Below, piece after piece: positions 51,284 through 59,843 of a DNA stretch of 63,533 nucleotides. Position 1 is the stretch's first letter; every line of letters begins with the position of its first letter. Under the pieces are notes generated by a model that saw only the letters and a list, made by a program, of their open reading frames with translations, was not told the origin of the DNA and did not search any database. The DNA is taken from assembly GCA_002429385.1 (NCBI GenBank), contig DIZL01000025.1:1-63533 (forward strand). Reading direction: 5' to 3'. The DNA is from Prolixibacteraceae bacterium UBA6029. Lineage in GTDB: Bacteria > Bacteroidota > Bacteroidia > Bacteroidales > Prolixibacteraceae. Both the position numbers and the translations under genes were made by a program.

Positions 51284-52593
51284 ACTCCACGTTTTTTCTC
51301 GTTATCAATCTGAGCGACAGGTAATGTAATGATAAAAGTACTTCCTTTATGATTCTCACTCTTAACAATAATCTTACCCTGATGCGCTTTAATAACAGTT
51401 TTCACATAGTACAAACCTATGCCAAAGCCTTTGGTATTATGCATATCGCCAGTTGAAATGCGGTAATATTTTTCAAATATCCGCATATACTCCCGGCTTG
51501 GGATTCCAATCCCGTTATCGCTCACCGTAATTTCAATCTTCTGATCGAAGTTCCTCGTTTCAATCCGTATGATGGGTTTTTCTACCGAATATTTGATACT
51601 ATTGGTGATAAGATTTACAAAAACATCGGTCATATGGATACTGTCAGCAAATACCACAGATTTTTCTGCCTGAAACACTCTGATCACTTCTCCTCCATTT
51701 TGATCCAGCTGAAATGACAGCGATTGAACGGCATCATTGATCAACTGATGGATATCAACTGGTACCTTATTATAATCAAACCCGCTGTTTTCAACTGCCG
51801 CCAATTGCAACAAACGGTCAACCTGTTTCTGAAGTTTCTTGTTTTCTTCTTTAATCGCTGTGGCAAACTGACTAATGGTCTGGTCGCCCATTTGCTGACT
51901 ACGGCTCAGAATCAAATTCCCCGCCAGGGAAATCGACGAAATAGGAGTCATAAACTCATGAGTCAGGTTCCCGATCATATCCTTTACTTGTTGTGCAAAC
52001 GACCGCTCCCGCCTGTAATAAGCCAGGATTAAGAATATGGAGACAATGGTAAACATGATGAGCAATACCGAAGTGGCAAACATGAGCCCGATTCGCTTCA
52101 GGATAAAGGAGCTTCTTCCCGGGAAATGAACCGCCAGCTCAATGCTCGAATCCGGATAAGGTGATTCAAAGGTGTGATGGAATAGCTCACCATTCTTAAT
52201 CTTCTTATCCCGTGACAATGACAGGGTATCTTCACCGTTTATAAGGATGAAATGAAAATCAAGGTTGATGTGATAGAATTGCAGTTCTTTCTGAACCGTT
52301 GAATCGAGCCGCGATATGATATTCTGGGTGAACACTTCCTTCGAGTTTATCAAACTGTCCTTTTCAATACTGTTTTGCATGGCCGTATTTAATTCTACAT
52401 CTTCAGCCATATTCAAAGCGGTCTGACTAAGGGCCATGTTCACTCCCTTGGTAAAAATAGCCTCCTGCATCTTAATGGATTCCATCAACCAGTTGACCTG
52501 GATCACAAGCAACCCGATCATAGATGCCACAGCGGTAATGGTCAGTATAAACCGACCTGTTCTCTTATTCAAACGGAGCATCATTTGTTTCAT
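51280..52593 (-). CDS. Sensor histidine kinase (second RprX-like)
   Basis: 437 residues. TM1 about 11-31, periplasmic loop to about 165, TM2 (LMFATSVLLIMFTIVSIFLIL), H-box GNLTHEFMTPISSISLAGNL (note HEFMTP in place of HELKTP), N-box DVFVNLITNSIKYS, and DNGIGIPSREYMRIFEKYYR, GFGIGLYYVKTV. Forms a pair with the regulator at 50591. Faces two small secreted basic protein genes across a 276-bp divergent region with phased repeats. Confidence 0.88.
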   Translation of the reverse strand: MKQMMLRLNKRTGRFILTITAVASMIGLLVIQVNWLMESIKMQEAIFTKGVNMALSQTALNMAEDVELNTAMQNSIEKDSLINSKEVFTQNIISRLDSTVQKELQFYHINLDFHFILINGEDTLSLSRDKKIKNGELFHHTFESPYPDSSIELAVHFPGRSSFILKRIGLMFATSVLLIMFTIVSIFLILAYYRRERSFAQQVKDMIGNLTHEFMTPISSISLAGNLILSRSQQMGDQTISQFATAIKEENKKLQKQVDRLLQLAAVENSGFDYNKVPVDIHQLINDAVQSLSFQLDQNGGEVIRVFQAEKSVVFADSIHMTDVFVNLITNSIKYSVEKPIIRIETRNFDQKIEITVSDNGIGIPSREYMRIFEKYYRISTGDMHNTKGFGIGLYYVKTVIKAHQGKIIVKSENHKGSTFIITLPVAQIDNEKKRGV

Positions 52594-52697
52594 TTTACTT
52601 TCTTGAAAAGCTCAAATACCCGATCATATTTACAAAATATCCGTATCGTCCTTCCTGTGAAGTAAAGATATTCAATAAACTGACGAGTCGCATCATT

Positions 52698-52714
52698 TTA
52701 ACAATACATTAACA
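52698..52714. promoter_or_regulatory. Two TTAACA direct repeats 11 bp apart
   Basis: TTAACA at 52698-52703 and 52709-52714. OmpR-type regulators bind direct repeats spaced about 10-11 bp, so this may be an operator of the divergent two-component operon. Confidence 0.45.
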
Positions 52715-52779
52715 CGTCCATTCAATTTTAGCCACTCTTCTCTTGCTCTTTTTTGAAATTGGGTTTTCAAAAAGGAACA

Positions 52780-52807
52780 TTAACATCGCATTAACATGTC
52801 AGTAACT
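52780..52807. promoter_or_regulatory. Three direct repeats at 11-bp spacing
   Basis: TTAACA at 52780-52785, TTAACA at 52791-52796 and GTAACT at 52802-52807. Same spacing as the site at 52698-52714. It lies 63 bp before the small secreted protein gene, where an activator would sit. Confidence 0.5.
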
Positions 52808-52869
52808 TCTGTTAGGTTTTTTACCCTTTACATTTGTTTCGGAATTATTCACAATGAAAAATAAAAACA

Positions 52870-53073
52870 ATGAAAACAATCTTATTTATAGTCGCATTGG
52901 CATTAACCCTTTCCTTTTCAGGTAACGCCGCAAATGTTTCTTCTGTTACATCAAATCAGACAGAAAACATGGTAGTTTCAAAAACAGACTCTTCCTCTGC
53001 AACGCAAACGGGGAAATCGAAAAAAGCTCATAGTAAGAAACATGCCCACAAAACAACTAAAAAAGCCAAATAA
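52870..53073 (+). CDS. Small secreted Lys/His-rich basic protein
   Basis: 67 residues. Signal peptide (ILFIVALALTLSFSGNA), then a Ser/Thr-rich stretch and a strongly basic C-terminus (KSKKAHSKKHAHKTTKKAK). No family recognised. Adjacent and co-oriented with another Lys-rich secreted protein; both lie divergent from a two-component system that may control them. Could bind anionic surfaces, nucleic acid or LPS (speculative). Confidence 0.65.
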   Translation: MKTILFIVALALTLSFSGNAANVSSVTSNQTENMVVSKTDSSSATQTGKSKKAHSKKHAHKTTKKAK

Positions 53074-53227
53074 GCTCATTAGTATCACTATCAATTTATT
53101 AACAAACATTCATTCAAACAGATGGAAGTACCCCGAAAGGATGGCCGAGGAAACGACACCAAATTTTCATCATTCATCCTTGACTGTTTGAATCAAACAA
53201 AACAATAACAATTTAAAAATCAAAATC

Positions 53228-53467
53228 ATGAAAAAGTTAGTATTAGTATCAGCCCTGGTTTTAAGTATGGCCGTTGTGAGCATCGCTCAAGTTAAACCAG
53301 CAGTTAAACCAGCAGCTAAACCAGCTACAGAAGTAAAAAAAGTTACTCCTGCTATACCTGCAACTCCTGTAGCTCCTGTAGCTCCTGCAAAAAAAGGTGC
53401 AAAGGCAAAGAAAGCTGTAGTGAAAAAAGCTACTCCTGCAACTCCTGCAGTTCCTGCAAAGAAATAA
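53228..53467 (+). CDS. Small secreted Ala/Pro/Lys-repeat protein
   Basis: 79 residues. Signal peptide (cleavage near SIAQV), then low-complexity repeats: KPAVKPAAKPAT, ATPVAPVAPAKK, ATPATPAVPAKK. The mature part is histone H1-like in composition but exported. The DNA shows short ACTCCTGTAGCTCCTG-type repetitions prone to slippage. It ends in a good terminator at 53490. Function unknown. Confidence 0.7.
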   Translation: MKKLVLVSALVLSMAVVSIAQVKPAVKPAAKPATEVKKVTPAIPATPVAPVAPAKKGAKAKKAVVKKATPATPAVPAKK

Positions 53468-53489
53468 GCTTACCGCTTTTTGTATAAGA

Positions 53490-53520
53490 AAATGCCGCAT
53501 AATTTATGTGGCATTTTTTT
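53490..53520 (+). terminator. Intrinsic terminator after the Ala/Pro/Lys-repeat gene
   Basis: AAATGCCGCAT (53490-53500) pairs with ATGTGGCATTT (53506-53516) with one wobble, followed by four more T. Confidence 0.85.
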
Positions 53521-53707
53521 GTTGCTATACCTCAACTTCTGTCCTCATTATACGTAGGAAGAACCGAATAAGGTCATCCGTTAAACTCAAACGAAGATCC
53601 CACTAAATCGTTAACAATACGTAGTAGCTCTATCCTTCCCTGTTTTCGCCCGTCCCGGTCGTTGAACTGCTAAAGTATTTCAATGCTTTTTCATTTTATC
53701 AAAGTCG

Positions 53708-53871
53708 TACCACTGTCATACCACTGTCATACCACTATCGTAACAAATTCGAAACAAATTCGAAACAAATACGTAGCCGTTCGTATTTGTTTCGAATTTG
53801 TTACGTATTTGTTTCGAATTTGTTACGATAGTGGTATGACAGTGGTATGACAGTGGTATGACAGTGGTACG
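53708..53871. repeat. Long palindrome made of contiguous 11-bp units (copy 3)
   Basis: Fifteen contiguous units: TACCACTGTCA twice, TACCACTATCG, TAACAAATTCG, AAACAAATTCG, AAACAAATACG, a central 10-mer (53774-53783), TATTTGTTTCG, AATTTGTTACG, TATTTGTTTCG, AATTTGTTACG, ATAGTGGTATG, then three ACAGTGGTA-type units. The right side has two more units than the left, so the arms can pair in two registers offset by one unit. The conserved flank ACATTCCTATCGTGATAG follows at 53885. Confidence 0.95.
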
Positions 53872-54074
53872 ATAGAGAACAGAAACATTCCTATCGTGAT
53901 AGACTGGGGATCAGGTATCTGTACCCAGGTATTACCCCGCTAATTTATACAACATTGTTTTATTCTTCTCATTTATTTTGAAATAAATACCTGTTTTCTT
54001 CCCTAAATTTATGCTTCCTCATTTGCATTTCATCATTACTTATGTGTAATTTGCAGGTGTAAAATAACTTTACC

Positions 54075-55298
54075 ATGCAGGCATCCAAATCATTCAGGCT
54101 TCACATTGGCATATTCGGAAGGCGCAATGCCGGCAAGTCCTCCATCCTCAATGCCCTGACGAGCCAGGAGGTCTCTATTGTTTCTGAAATTGCCGGTACT
54201 ACAACCGATCCGGTTGAAAAACCGATGGAACTGCTGCCCCTTGGCCCTGTCCTGTTTATCGACACGGCAGGGATTGACGATAGTGGTGCCCTGGGTGAAA
54301 AACGCATCCTTAAGACCATGTCTGTATTCGATCGCACCGATCTGGGACTGATTATTTCGGACTCAGGAGACTGGGACAACTTCGAGAAAAGTATCCTGAA
54401 GGAGTTAAATGATCGCGGCATACCGGTTATCGTGGTTCTTAACAAATGTGACCTAGTGAATACCGGAAATGATCTGCCCGGGAACTTTCCCAAAGAGAAA
54501 TTTCCGGTCGTCGAAACGTCGGCACTTACCGGTTTTGGCATGTTGGATCTGAGGCAGGCCATCCTGGATCATGCCCCCGAAGATTTTATCAACCGCACAG
54601 GAATCGTGTCCGATTTAGTCGGTCCCGGTGAGATGGCCATGTTGGTGGTTCCGATCGACAAGGAAGCGCCAAAAGGAAGACTCATCCTGCCCCAGGTTCA
54701 AACCATTCGTGACCTGCTCGATAACGACTCGTTTTGCATGGTGGTGAAAGAACGCGAATTACGCGAAGCCCTCAGCAGACTCAATAAACCTCCGAAGCTG
54801 GTGGTTACCGATAGCCAGGCCTTCCTGAAAGTAGCTGCGGATACCCCTCCTGAAATACCGCTAACGAGCTTTTCCATCCTGTTTGCACGTTACCAGGGCG
54901 ATCTTCAGGAAATGGTAAAAGGCGCCATGACAATAGATCGCTTAAAGCCCGGAGATAAAGTTCTGATCGCCGAAGCCTGCTCACACCATCCGATTGGCGA
55001 GGATATAGGCACTGTAAAAATCCCCCGATGGCTTACTCAATATGTAGGAGGAAAACTCGAATTCGTAAATCATCGGGGCCATGATTTCCCGGACAACCTG
55101 TCAGAGTTTAAGCTGATTATTCACTGCGGAGCCTGTATGTGGAACCGCCGCGAGATGCTCTCGCGAATGATGAAAGCAAGGATTGCAGGCGTTCCGCTCA
55201 CCAATTACGGACTGACCATAGCTTATTCGCTTGGAATCTTTGAGCGTGCGCTGCAGCCTTTTCCCGCAGCATTGGAAGTGTACAAAACCACCAAATAA
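54075..55298 (+). CDS. hydF: [FeFe]-hydrogenase maturation GTPase HydF
   Basis: 407 residues. GTPase domain 1-165 with G1 GRRNAGKSS, G2 TTTDPV, G3 DTAG, G4 NKCD and G5 ETSA; dimerisation domain; C-terminal FeS-binding domain with EACSHHPIGEDIG and HCGACMWNRREML, the CxHx(n)HCxxC cluster motif. HydF is the scaffold on which the di-iron subcluster is assembled and handed to the hydrogenase. HydG is 26 kb away in this window and HydE is not seen. Confidence 0.95.
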   Translation: MQASKSFRLHIGIFGRRNAGKSSILNALTSQEVSIVSEIAGTTTDPVEKPMELLPLGPVLFIDTAGIDDSGALGEKRILKTMSVFDRTDLGLIISDSGDWDNFEKSILKELNDRGIPVIVVLNKCDLVNTGNDLPGNFPKEKFPVVETSALTGFGMLDLRQAILDHAPEDFINRTGIVSDLVGPGEMAMLVVPIDKEAPKGRLILPQVQTIRDLLDNDSFCMVVKERELREALSRLNKPPKLVVTDSQAFLKVAADTPPEIPLTSFSILFARYQGDLQEMVKGAMTIDRLKPGDKVLIAEACSHHPIGEDIGTVKIPRWLTQYVGGKLEFVNHRGHDFPDNLSEFKLIIHCGACMWNRREMLSRMMKARIAGVPLTNYGLTIAYSLGIFERALQPFPAALEVYKTTK

Positions 55299-55363
55299 AT
55301 CAATTATATTGTCTAATTTTAAGCTTCTAAATCAATATATTCCAAATCAAAAACTCATTTGCC

Positions 55364-56674
55364 ATGCGCCTAAAATTCCTTGTATTCTTTCTACTGATTG
55401 CATTTCAATTTTCAGTATCAGCTCAGCATTCGCCCAATGCATTGTTGGAAGGCACTGCTGAACTTGCCGGAATATCCGAAAAACGAATTCAGTTGCTCGA
55501 TCAGTTTATTCAGGATAACATTACTAAAGGATTTATCCCTGGCGGGGTCTTCCTGATTGCACGCGACAACCAGATCTTTTATCACAAGAGCTTTGGATTC
55601 CGGAGTACAGATAAAAAAGTAGCCTACCAGAAGGATGATATTTTCCGTATCGCTTCCATGACCAAAGCCATCACTACGGTGGCCGTCATGCAACTTTACG
55701 AACAAGGGAAAATTGGATTGGATGATCCGGTTCAGAATTATATTCCGGCCTTTAAAAATTCGAAAGTCCTTGACAAGTTTAACGAGAAGGATTCGAGCTA
55801 TACCACTTTGCCTGTAAAATCGCCCATTACCATTCGCGAACTTTTGACCCATACTTCAGGAATTGCATACGGCGACTTTGCTTCCGGAGCACTGCGGGCC
55901 GTATACATCAAACGCGGTGTGATGGGTGTCGGCTTATCACATCCAAGCTGGACCACCGAAGAGTTGGTCAACCGCATTGCCGAAGTACCACTGGCTTTTC
56001 AGCCCGGCGAAAGATGGATGTATGGCCTGAATATGGAGGTATTGGGCAGAATTATTGAAGTTGTTTCAGGATCCCGTTTGAGTGATTATTACCGAAAAAA
56101 TATTTTTGAGCCATTGGGAATGAAGAATACCTTCTTTTATCTGCCTAAAGAAAAACAAAACAAGCTGGTCCCCATCTATTCGCAGCAGGAGGATGGAACC
56201 CTTGAAATGGCCGTCAATTCAGGCATGTCAGTCAGCATGAATTATCCTTTGCAAGCCGACAACAACCATTATGCAGGCGGAGGAGGCTTATCGTCCACCG
56301 CGATGGATTATGCCGTCTTTATTCAAATGCTGCTGAATAACGGCAACTACAACGGCAAACAAATACTGGGTCGTAAAACCGTTGAGGCAATGACGTCCGA
56401 CCAAATGATCAGTCTGAATAAACTGGGGAATGGCTATAGCAAGAAACCGGGAGAAACGTTCTGCCTGGGATTTTCACTCCTTACCGATCAGGGAAGGGGA
56501 ATCAGTTCCAAATCGCCTGGAACCTTTGAATGGGGCGGCTATTTCAATACTAAATTCTTTATTGATCCGAAAGAAAGCCTGATCTTCGTGGGCATGACAC
56601 AGATTGTAGGCGCCCGTCACGGTGAATTCTGGGATCGGCTAACAGCTATCCTTTATGGTGCAATAGGAGATTAA
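55364..56674 (+). CDS. Secreted beta-lactamase-fold serine hydrolase, family VIII esterase-like
   Basis: 436 residues with a signal peptide (cleavage near VSAQ). Catalytic SxxK in RIASMTKAITTVAVMQL (Ser about 103); the second motif MYGLNMEVLGRIIEVVSG corresponds to the Tyr motif of family VIII esterases; WGGYFNTKFFIDP near the C-terminus matches their WGG motif and replaces KTG. It more likely hydrolyses esters or peptidoglycan-related amides than beta-lactams. Monocistronic. Confidence 0.85.
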   Translation: MRLKFLVFFLLIAFQFSVSAQHSPNALLEGTAELAGISEKRIQLLDQFIQDNITKGFIPGGVFLIARDNQIFYHKSFGFRSTDKKVAYQKDDIFRIASMTKAITTVAVMQLYEQGKIGLDDPVQNYIPAFKNSKVLDKFNEKDSSYTTLPVKSPITIRELLTHTSGIAYGDFASGALRAVYIKRGVMGVGLSHPSWTTEELVNRIAEVPLAFQPGERWMYGLNMEVLGRIIEVVSGSRLSDYYRKNIFEPLGMKNTFFYLPKEKQNKLVPIYSQQEDGTLEMAVNSGMSVSMNYPLQADNNHYAGGGGLSSTAMDYAVFIQMLLNNGNYNGKQILGRKTVEAMTSDQMISLNKLGNGYSKKPGETFCLGFSLLTDQGRGISSKSPGTFEWGGYFNTKFFIDPKESLIFVGMTQIVGARHGEFWDRLTAILYGAIGD

Positions 56675-56934
56675 TCATCTGAAAACATATAATCAAACGA
56701 TTGTCGGTGATTATACATGAGGTCATTGTTAAGTCATTAGATAGGAGTGTACGATAAAATTTCTATAATAGAAACAATGTTGATTTAACTCGATTTTAGG
56801 ATGTCCGGAAGATTATCTTTGGCTTATGCTTAGTAAAGTGTCCTTATAACTAAGAATGGCTCAATTTTAATTGTGTAATCAGGGTAAACGGGTCGAAAAT
56901 AAGCTCTAAACATCTATGATCTACAACATTTTAA

Positions 56935-57053
56935 ACCTTAGTAACTGGGTAAAGATCCCCTGACTCCAACCTTATTTACCTTATGTCTGCTTCATTCATT
57001 TTGATAAGGTTAATAAGGTTAAGAATCAGGGGGTTGATCTGAGTTACTAAGGT
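56935..57053. repeat. 119-bp imperfect palindrome with short indels
   Basis: ACCTTAGTAACT (56935-56946) pairs with AGTTACTAAGGT (57042-57053); inside, CCCCTGA pairs with TCAGGGG, and two ACCTTAT-type units 9 bp apart pair with two ATAAGGT-type units. Overall a long hairpin with small bulges in the gap between the esterase and DEAD helicase genes. Unrelated in sequence and period to the 11-bp palindromes. Confidence 0.75.
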
Positions 57054-57220
57054 CTTATGACAAATTGTAAGGTTTCCGGACTCTCCTAGAGGAGCAATTA
57101 GGTAAATAACCAGACATCCATTAATATAATAACATTCAGGCTCAACATTACCGTAACATCTTCTTTTTCAGCTAAAATATAGAATTAACCTTGAATTCAT
57201 ATTGGTATCGGATTAATGAC

Positions 57221-57228
57221 TAAATTTG
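57221..57228 (+). promoter_or_regulatory. -7 element TAAATTTG for the DEAD-box helicase gene
   Basis: Exact TAnnTTTG match. Predicted start near 57232 and a ~60-nt leader containing a small AAAGGCC / GGCCTTT stem (57242-57278). Confidence 0.55.
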
Positions 57229-57290
57229 CAGGGATAAACACAAAGGCCAATTGACGATATATTGAGAAGAGGCCTTTACAAAAACAGAAG

Positions 57291-58601
57291 ATGTCATTTG
57301 AAAATTTAGATTTAATTGAGCCTATCCTGAGGGCTTTAAAAACAGAAGGTTACGAAAAACCAACCCCAATACAGGAACAAGCAATACCCATTATACTTCA
57401 GCGAAAAGATTTACTTGGTTGTGCACAGACAGGAACCGGAAAAACGGCAGCATTTGCCATTCCGATCATCCAGATTCTATACGACACCTATCTTCCATCA
57501 AAAGGAAAACGCAGGATTAAATCACTGATTGTAACCCCTACCCGCGAACTGGCAATCCAGATTGGCGAAAGTTTCTCAGCCTACGGGCGATATGCCGGAC
57601 TCAAACATACCGTTATTTATGGTGGTGTGGGCGAACGTCCTCAAACAGATGCCCTGCGCCAGGGTATCGATATTCTGATTGCCACACCGGGCCGTTTGCT
57701 CGATCTGATGAATCAGGGTTATATCGATTTGAGGAACGTTGAATTGTTCGTACTCGATGAGGCCGACCGTATGCTTGACATGGGATTCATCCATGACGTG
57801 AAACGCATTATCGCAGAACTGCCACGCGAACGGCAGTCGCTTTTCTTCTCGGCTACCATGCCAACTGACATTGTAAAGCTATCGCAGACCATACTTAAGA
57901 ATCCGCTTAAGGTAGAAATTACTCCTGAAGTGACTACCGCCGAAAAGGTGGAGCAATGGATGTATATGGTCAATTATGCCGATAAACGCAGTTTGTTGGT
58001 TCATGTACTCCGTAATCCTGAAATCGTATCAGCGCTCATTTTTACACGTACCAAACATGGTGCCGACAAAGTAGTGACCTTGCTTCAGAAGAACGGACTT
58101 CAGGCACAGGCGATCCATGGGAATAAATCGCAGAATGCCCGTCAGAAAGCCCTTGCGGACTTTAAAGCAGGAAGAATCCGTGCTTTGGTTGCTACCGATA
58201 TTGCGGCCAGAGGGATCGATATAGATGATTTAACCCATGTGATTAATTTCGAAATTCCCAATATTCCTGAAACATACGTTCACCGTATCGGAAGAACAGG
58301 GCGTGCCGGGCAAAGTGGCATCGCACTTTCGTTTTGCGACAATACTGAAATACTCTTTCTTCGCGACATTCAACGACTGATTTCACAGTCCATACCGGTT
58401 GTAAAAGACCATCCGTATGCAATGACTGATTTTACGCCTGAAAAAGCCCCTGCGAAAGTTGCACGTAAACCTATCCGTCGTGAACACAATGGACAGGCCG
58501 TAAGGGAAACCTCAGGCAACAGGGAAACGAGACCAAACAATCACCCTTCAGCTCAACCGGAAGCAAAGCCTAAAAGGACTTTCTGGAGCAGAAGACCGTA
58601 A
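57291..58601 (+). CDS. rhlE: DEAD-box RNA helicase, RhlE-like
   Basis: 436 residues. Q motif GYEKPTPIQEQAIP, Walker A AQTGTGKTAAF, PTRELAIQ, TPGRLLDL, DEADRMLDMGF, SAT, ARGIDIDDLTHV and HRIGRTGRAG. The C-terminus (about 375-436) is a basic, Pro/Arg-rich tail typical of RhlE-type RNA helicases. It unwinds RNA in ribosome assembly or cold adaptation. Monocistronic, with its own promoter and terminator. Confidence 0.94.
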   Translation: MSFENLDLIEPILRALKTEGYEKPTPIQEQAIPIILQRKDLLGCAQTGTGKTAAFAIPIIQILYDTYLPSKGKRRIKSLIVTPTRELAIQIGESFSAYGRYAGLKHTVIYGGVGERPQTDALRQGIDILIATPGRLLDLMNQGYIDLRNVELFVLDEADRMLDMGFIHDVKRIIAELPRERQSLFFSATMPTDIVKLSQTILKNPLKVEITPEVTTAEKVEQWMYMVNYADKRSLLVHVLRNPEIVSALIFTRTKHGADKVVTLLQKNGLQAQAIHGNKSQNARQKALADFKAGRIRALVATDIAARGIDIDDLTHVINFEIPNIPETYVHRIGRTGRAGQSGIALSFCDNTEILFLRDIQRLISQSIPVVKDHPYAMTDFTPEKAPAKVARKPIRREHNGQAVRETSGNRETRPNNHPSAQPEAKPKRTFWSRRP

Positions 58602-58627
58602 AAGAGTTCAGTTATTTCCCATAAAGT

Positions 58628-58663
58628 AAACAGCCCGCAAAATATTACGTTTGCGGGCTGTTT
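58628..58663. terminator. Bidirectional intrinsic terminator
   Basis: AAACAGCCCGCAAA (58628-58641) pairs perfectly with TTTGCGGGCTGTTT (58650-58663). Serves the helicase gene and the convergent antitoxin-like gene. Confidence 0.9.
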
Positions 58664-58693
58664 CTATCTTAAGTGGTATCCAGCTTAAATTCT

Positions 58694-58894
58694 TCAGGTA
58701 TTTAATTTAGCCATCAGATCGGCAACGTTCTTTGTCTTTGTAACATTCCCTTTTTTAACGTCCTTTATCGCTTGCCTTGTTTCTTCGTTGGGCTCTTTTT
58801 CTATCGTTATAAAATTCTCGCCTTCGAATTTACGCAAAAACTCCATCAGGCTTTTCCCTTTAGATGTTCGCTCGTTTATTGTAATTGTTCCCAT
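58694..58894 (-). CDS. Orphan antitoxin-like protein
   Basis: 66 residues. The N-terminal ITINERTSKGKSLMEFLRKF resembles the antitoxin at 26631 and RelB-like antitoxins; the C-terminal part (NEETRQAIKDVKKGNVTKTK, VADLMAKLN) is the typical toxin-binding segment. No toxin gene follows: the next 30 bp lead straight into the terminator. Either a partner was lost or the protein acts alone as an anti-toxin or regulator. Confidence 0.7.
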   Translation of the reverse strand: MGTITINERTSKGKSLMEFLRKFEGENFITIEKEPNEETRQAIKDVKKGNVTKTKNVADLMAKLNT

Positions 58895-59111
58895 AATTAC
58901 CTTATTTTATGCAAATATAAAAAGTATTTTCCATCTGTTCCTAATTAGATTGAACTTGTCTTTTACGTGATGTATAATTTCAATGTTTTTGAGACCTTTC
59001 CATAAAGATCCCATCTTCGGCTAAGAAGTCGGAATTCTTTTATGTTGTACCAGATGAACCTTTCCCGATCTATTTTGTCATCTTTGCTGTATCATATTTT
59101 ATCGAAGTGTT

Positions 59112-59843
59112 ATGGAACTGTTTAACGAAAATAATAAACTTGCCTCAGTCATTCATAAAGATCATTCCTTATTGCCGGTAATTAACCGTCTGGGCATCAA
59201 GCTGGGCTTTGGCGATAAAACCATACGCAATATCTGCGAAGAAAAAGGGATCGATCTCAACTTCTTCGTTGAAACCATCAATGTCTTCCATTATGAAGCC
59301 TATTTCCCCGAAAAACGTTTACTCGACTTTTCTGTTTCGATGGTTATTGAATACCTGCTAAAGACTCATAAGTATTACATCGAATACCTGATACCCGAGA
59401 ACGATCGTCTGATCGAACTGTTCCTTGCGGCAAACCCGGCAGAGAGCGCTGAAAATGATTTGGTCCGAAGATTCTACACCAAATTTAAAGATGAGTTTGT
59501 TATTCATATGAATTTCGAGGAACGGGTGATGTTCCCCTATATCCTTGAACTGAATGGGGCTATCCTGAATCCGGATCTCCGCGATGCATTCATCAAAAAG
59601 TATCCCGGTTATTCGATTGAAGGATACGAAAAGGAACATTCGAACATGGATGATAAAATGGATGATCTAAAAAACATCATCATCAAATACCTTCCGCCCA
59701 ATTACGATCAGAACCGTGGAAACGCTTTCCTGTTCAACCTGTTCATGTTCGATAAGGATCTGAAAAACCATTCCCGTATTGAGGATCATATCCTGATCCC
59801 TAAAGTAAAACAACTCGAAAAGGTTTTGATGAGCCATGAGTAA
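59112..59843 (+). CDS. Hemerythrin-domain protein of the RIC (ScdA/YtfE) type
   Basis: 243 residues. N-terminal ScdA-like domain about 1-60 (ASVIHKDHSLLPVINRLGI, NICEEKGID) that lacks the CCG motif of YtfE, then a hemerythrin HHE bundle with ligands in YLLKTHKYYIEYL, HMNFEERVMFPYI, KEHSNMDDKM and KNHSRIEDHILIP. RIC proteins repair iron-sulfur centres damaged by NO or oxygen (established); the di-iron site residues look intact. First gene of a four-gene operon; overlaps the LuxR gene by 8 bp. Confidence 0.88.
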   Translation: MELFNENNKLASVIHKDHSLLPVINRLGIKLGFGDKTIRNICEEKGIDLNFFVETINVFHYEAYFPEKRLLDFSVSMVIEYLLKTHKYYIEYLIPENDRLIELFLAANPAESAENDLVRRFYTKFKDEFVIHMNFEERVMFPYILELNGAILNPDLRDAFIKKYPGYSIEGYEKEHSNMDDKMDDLKNIIIKYLPPNYDQNRGNAFLFNLFMFDKDLKNHSRIEDHILIPKVKQLEKVLMSHE

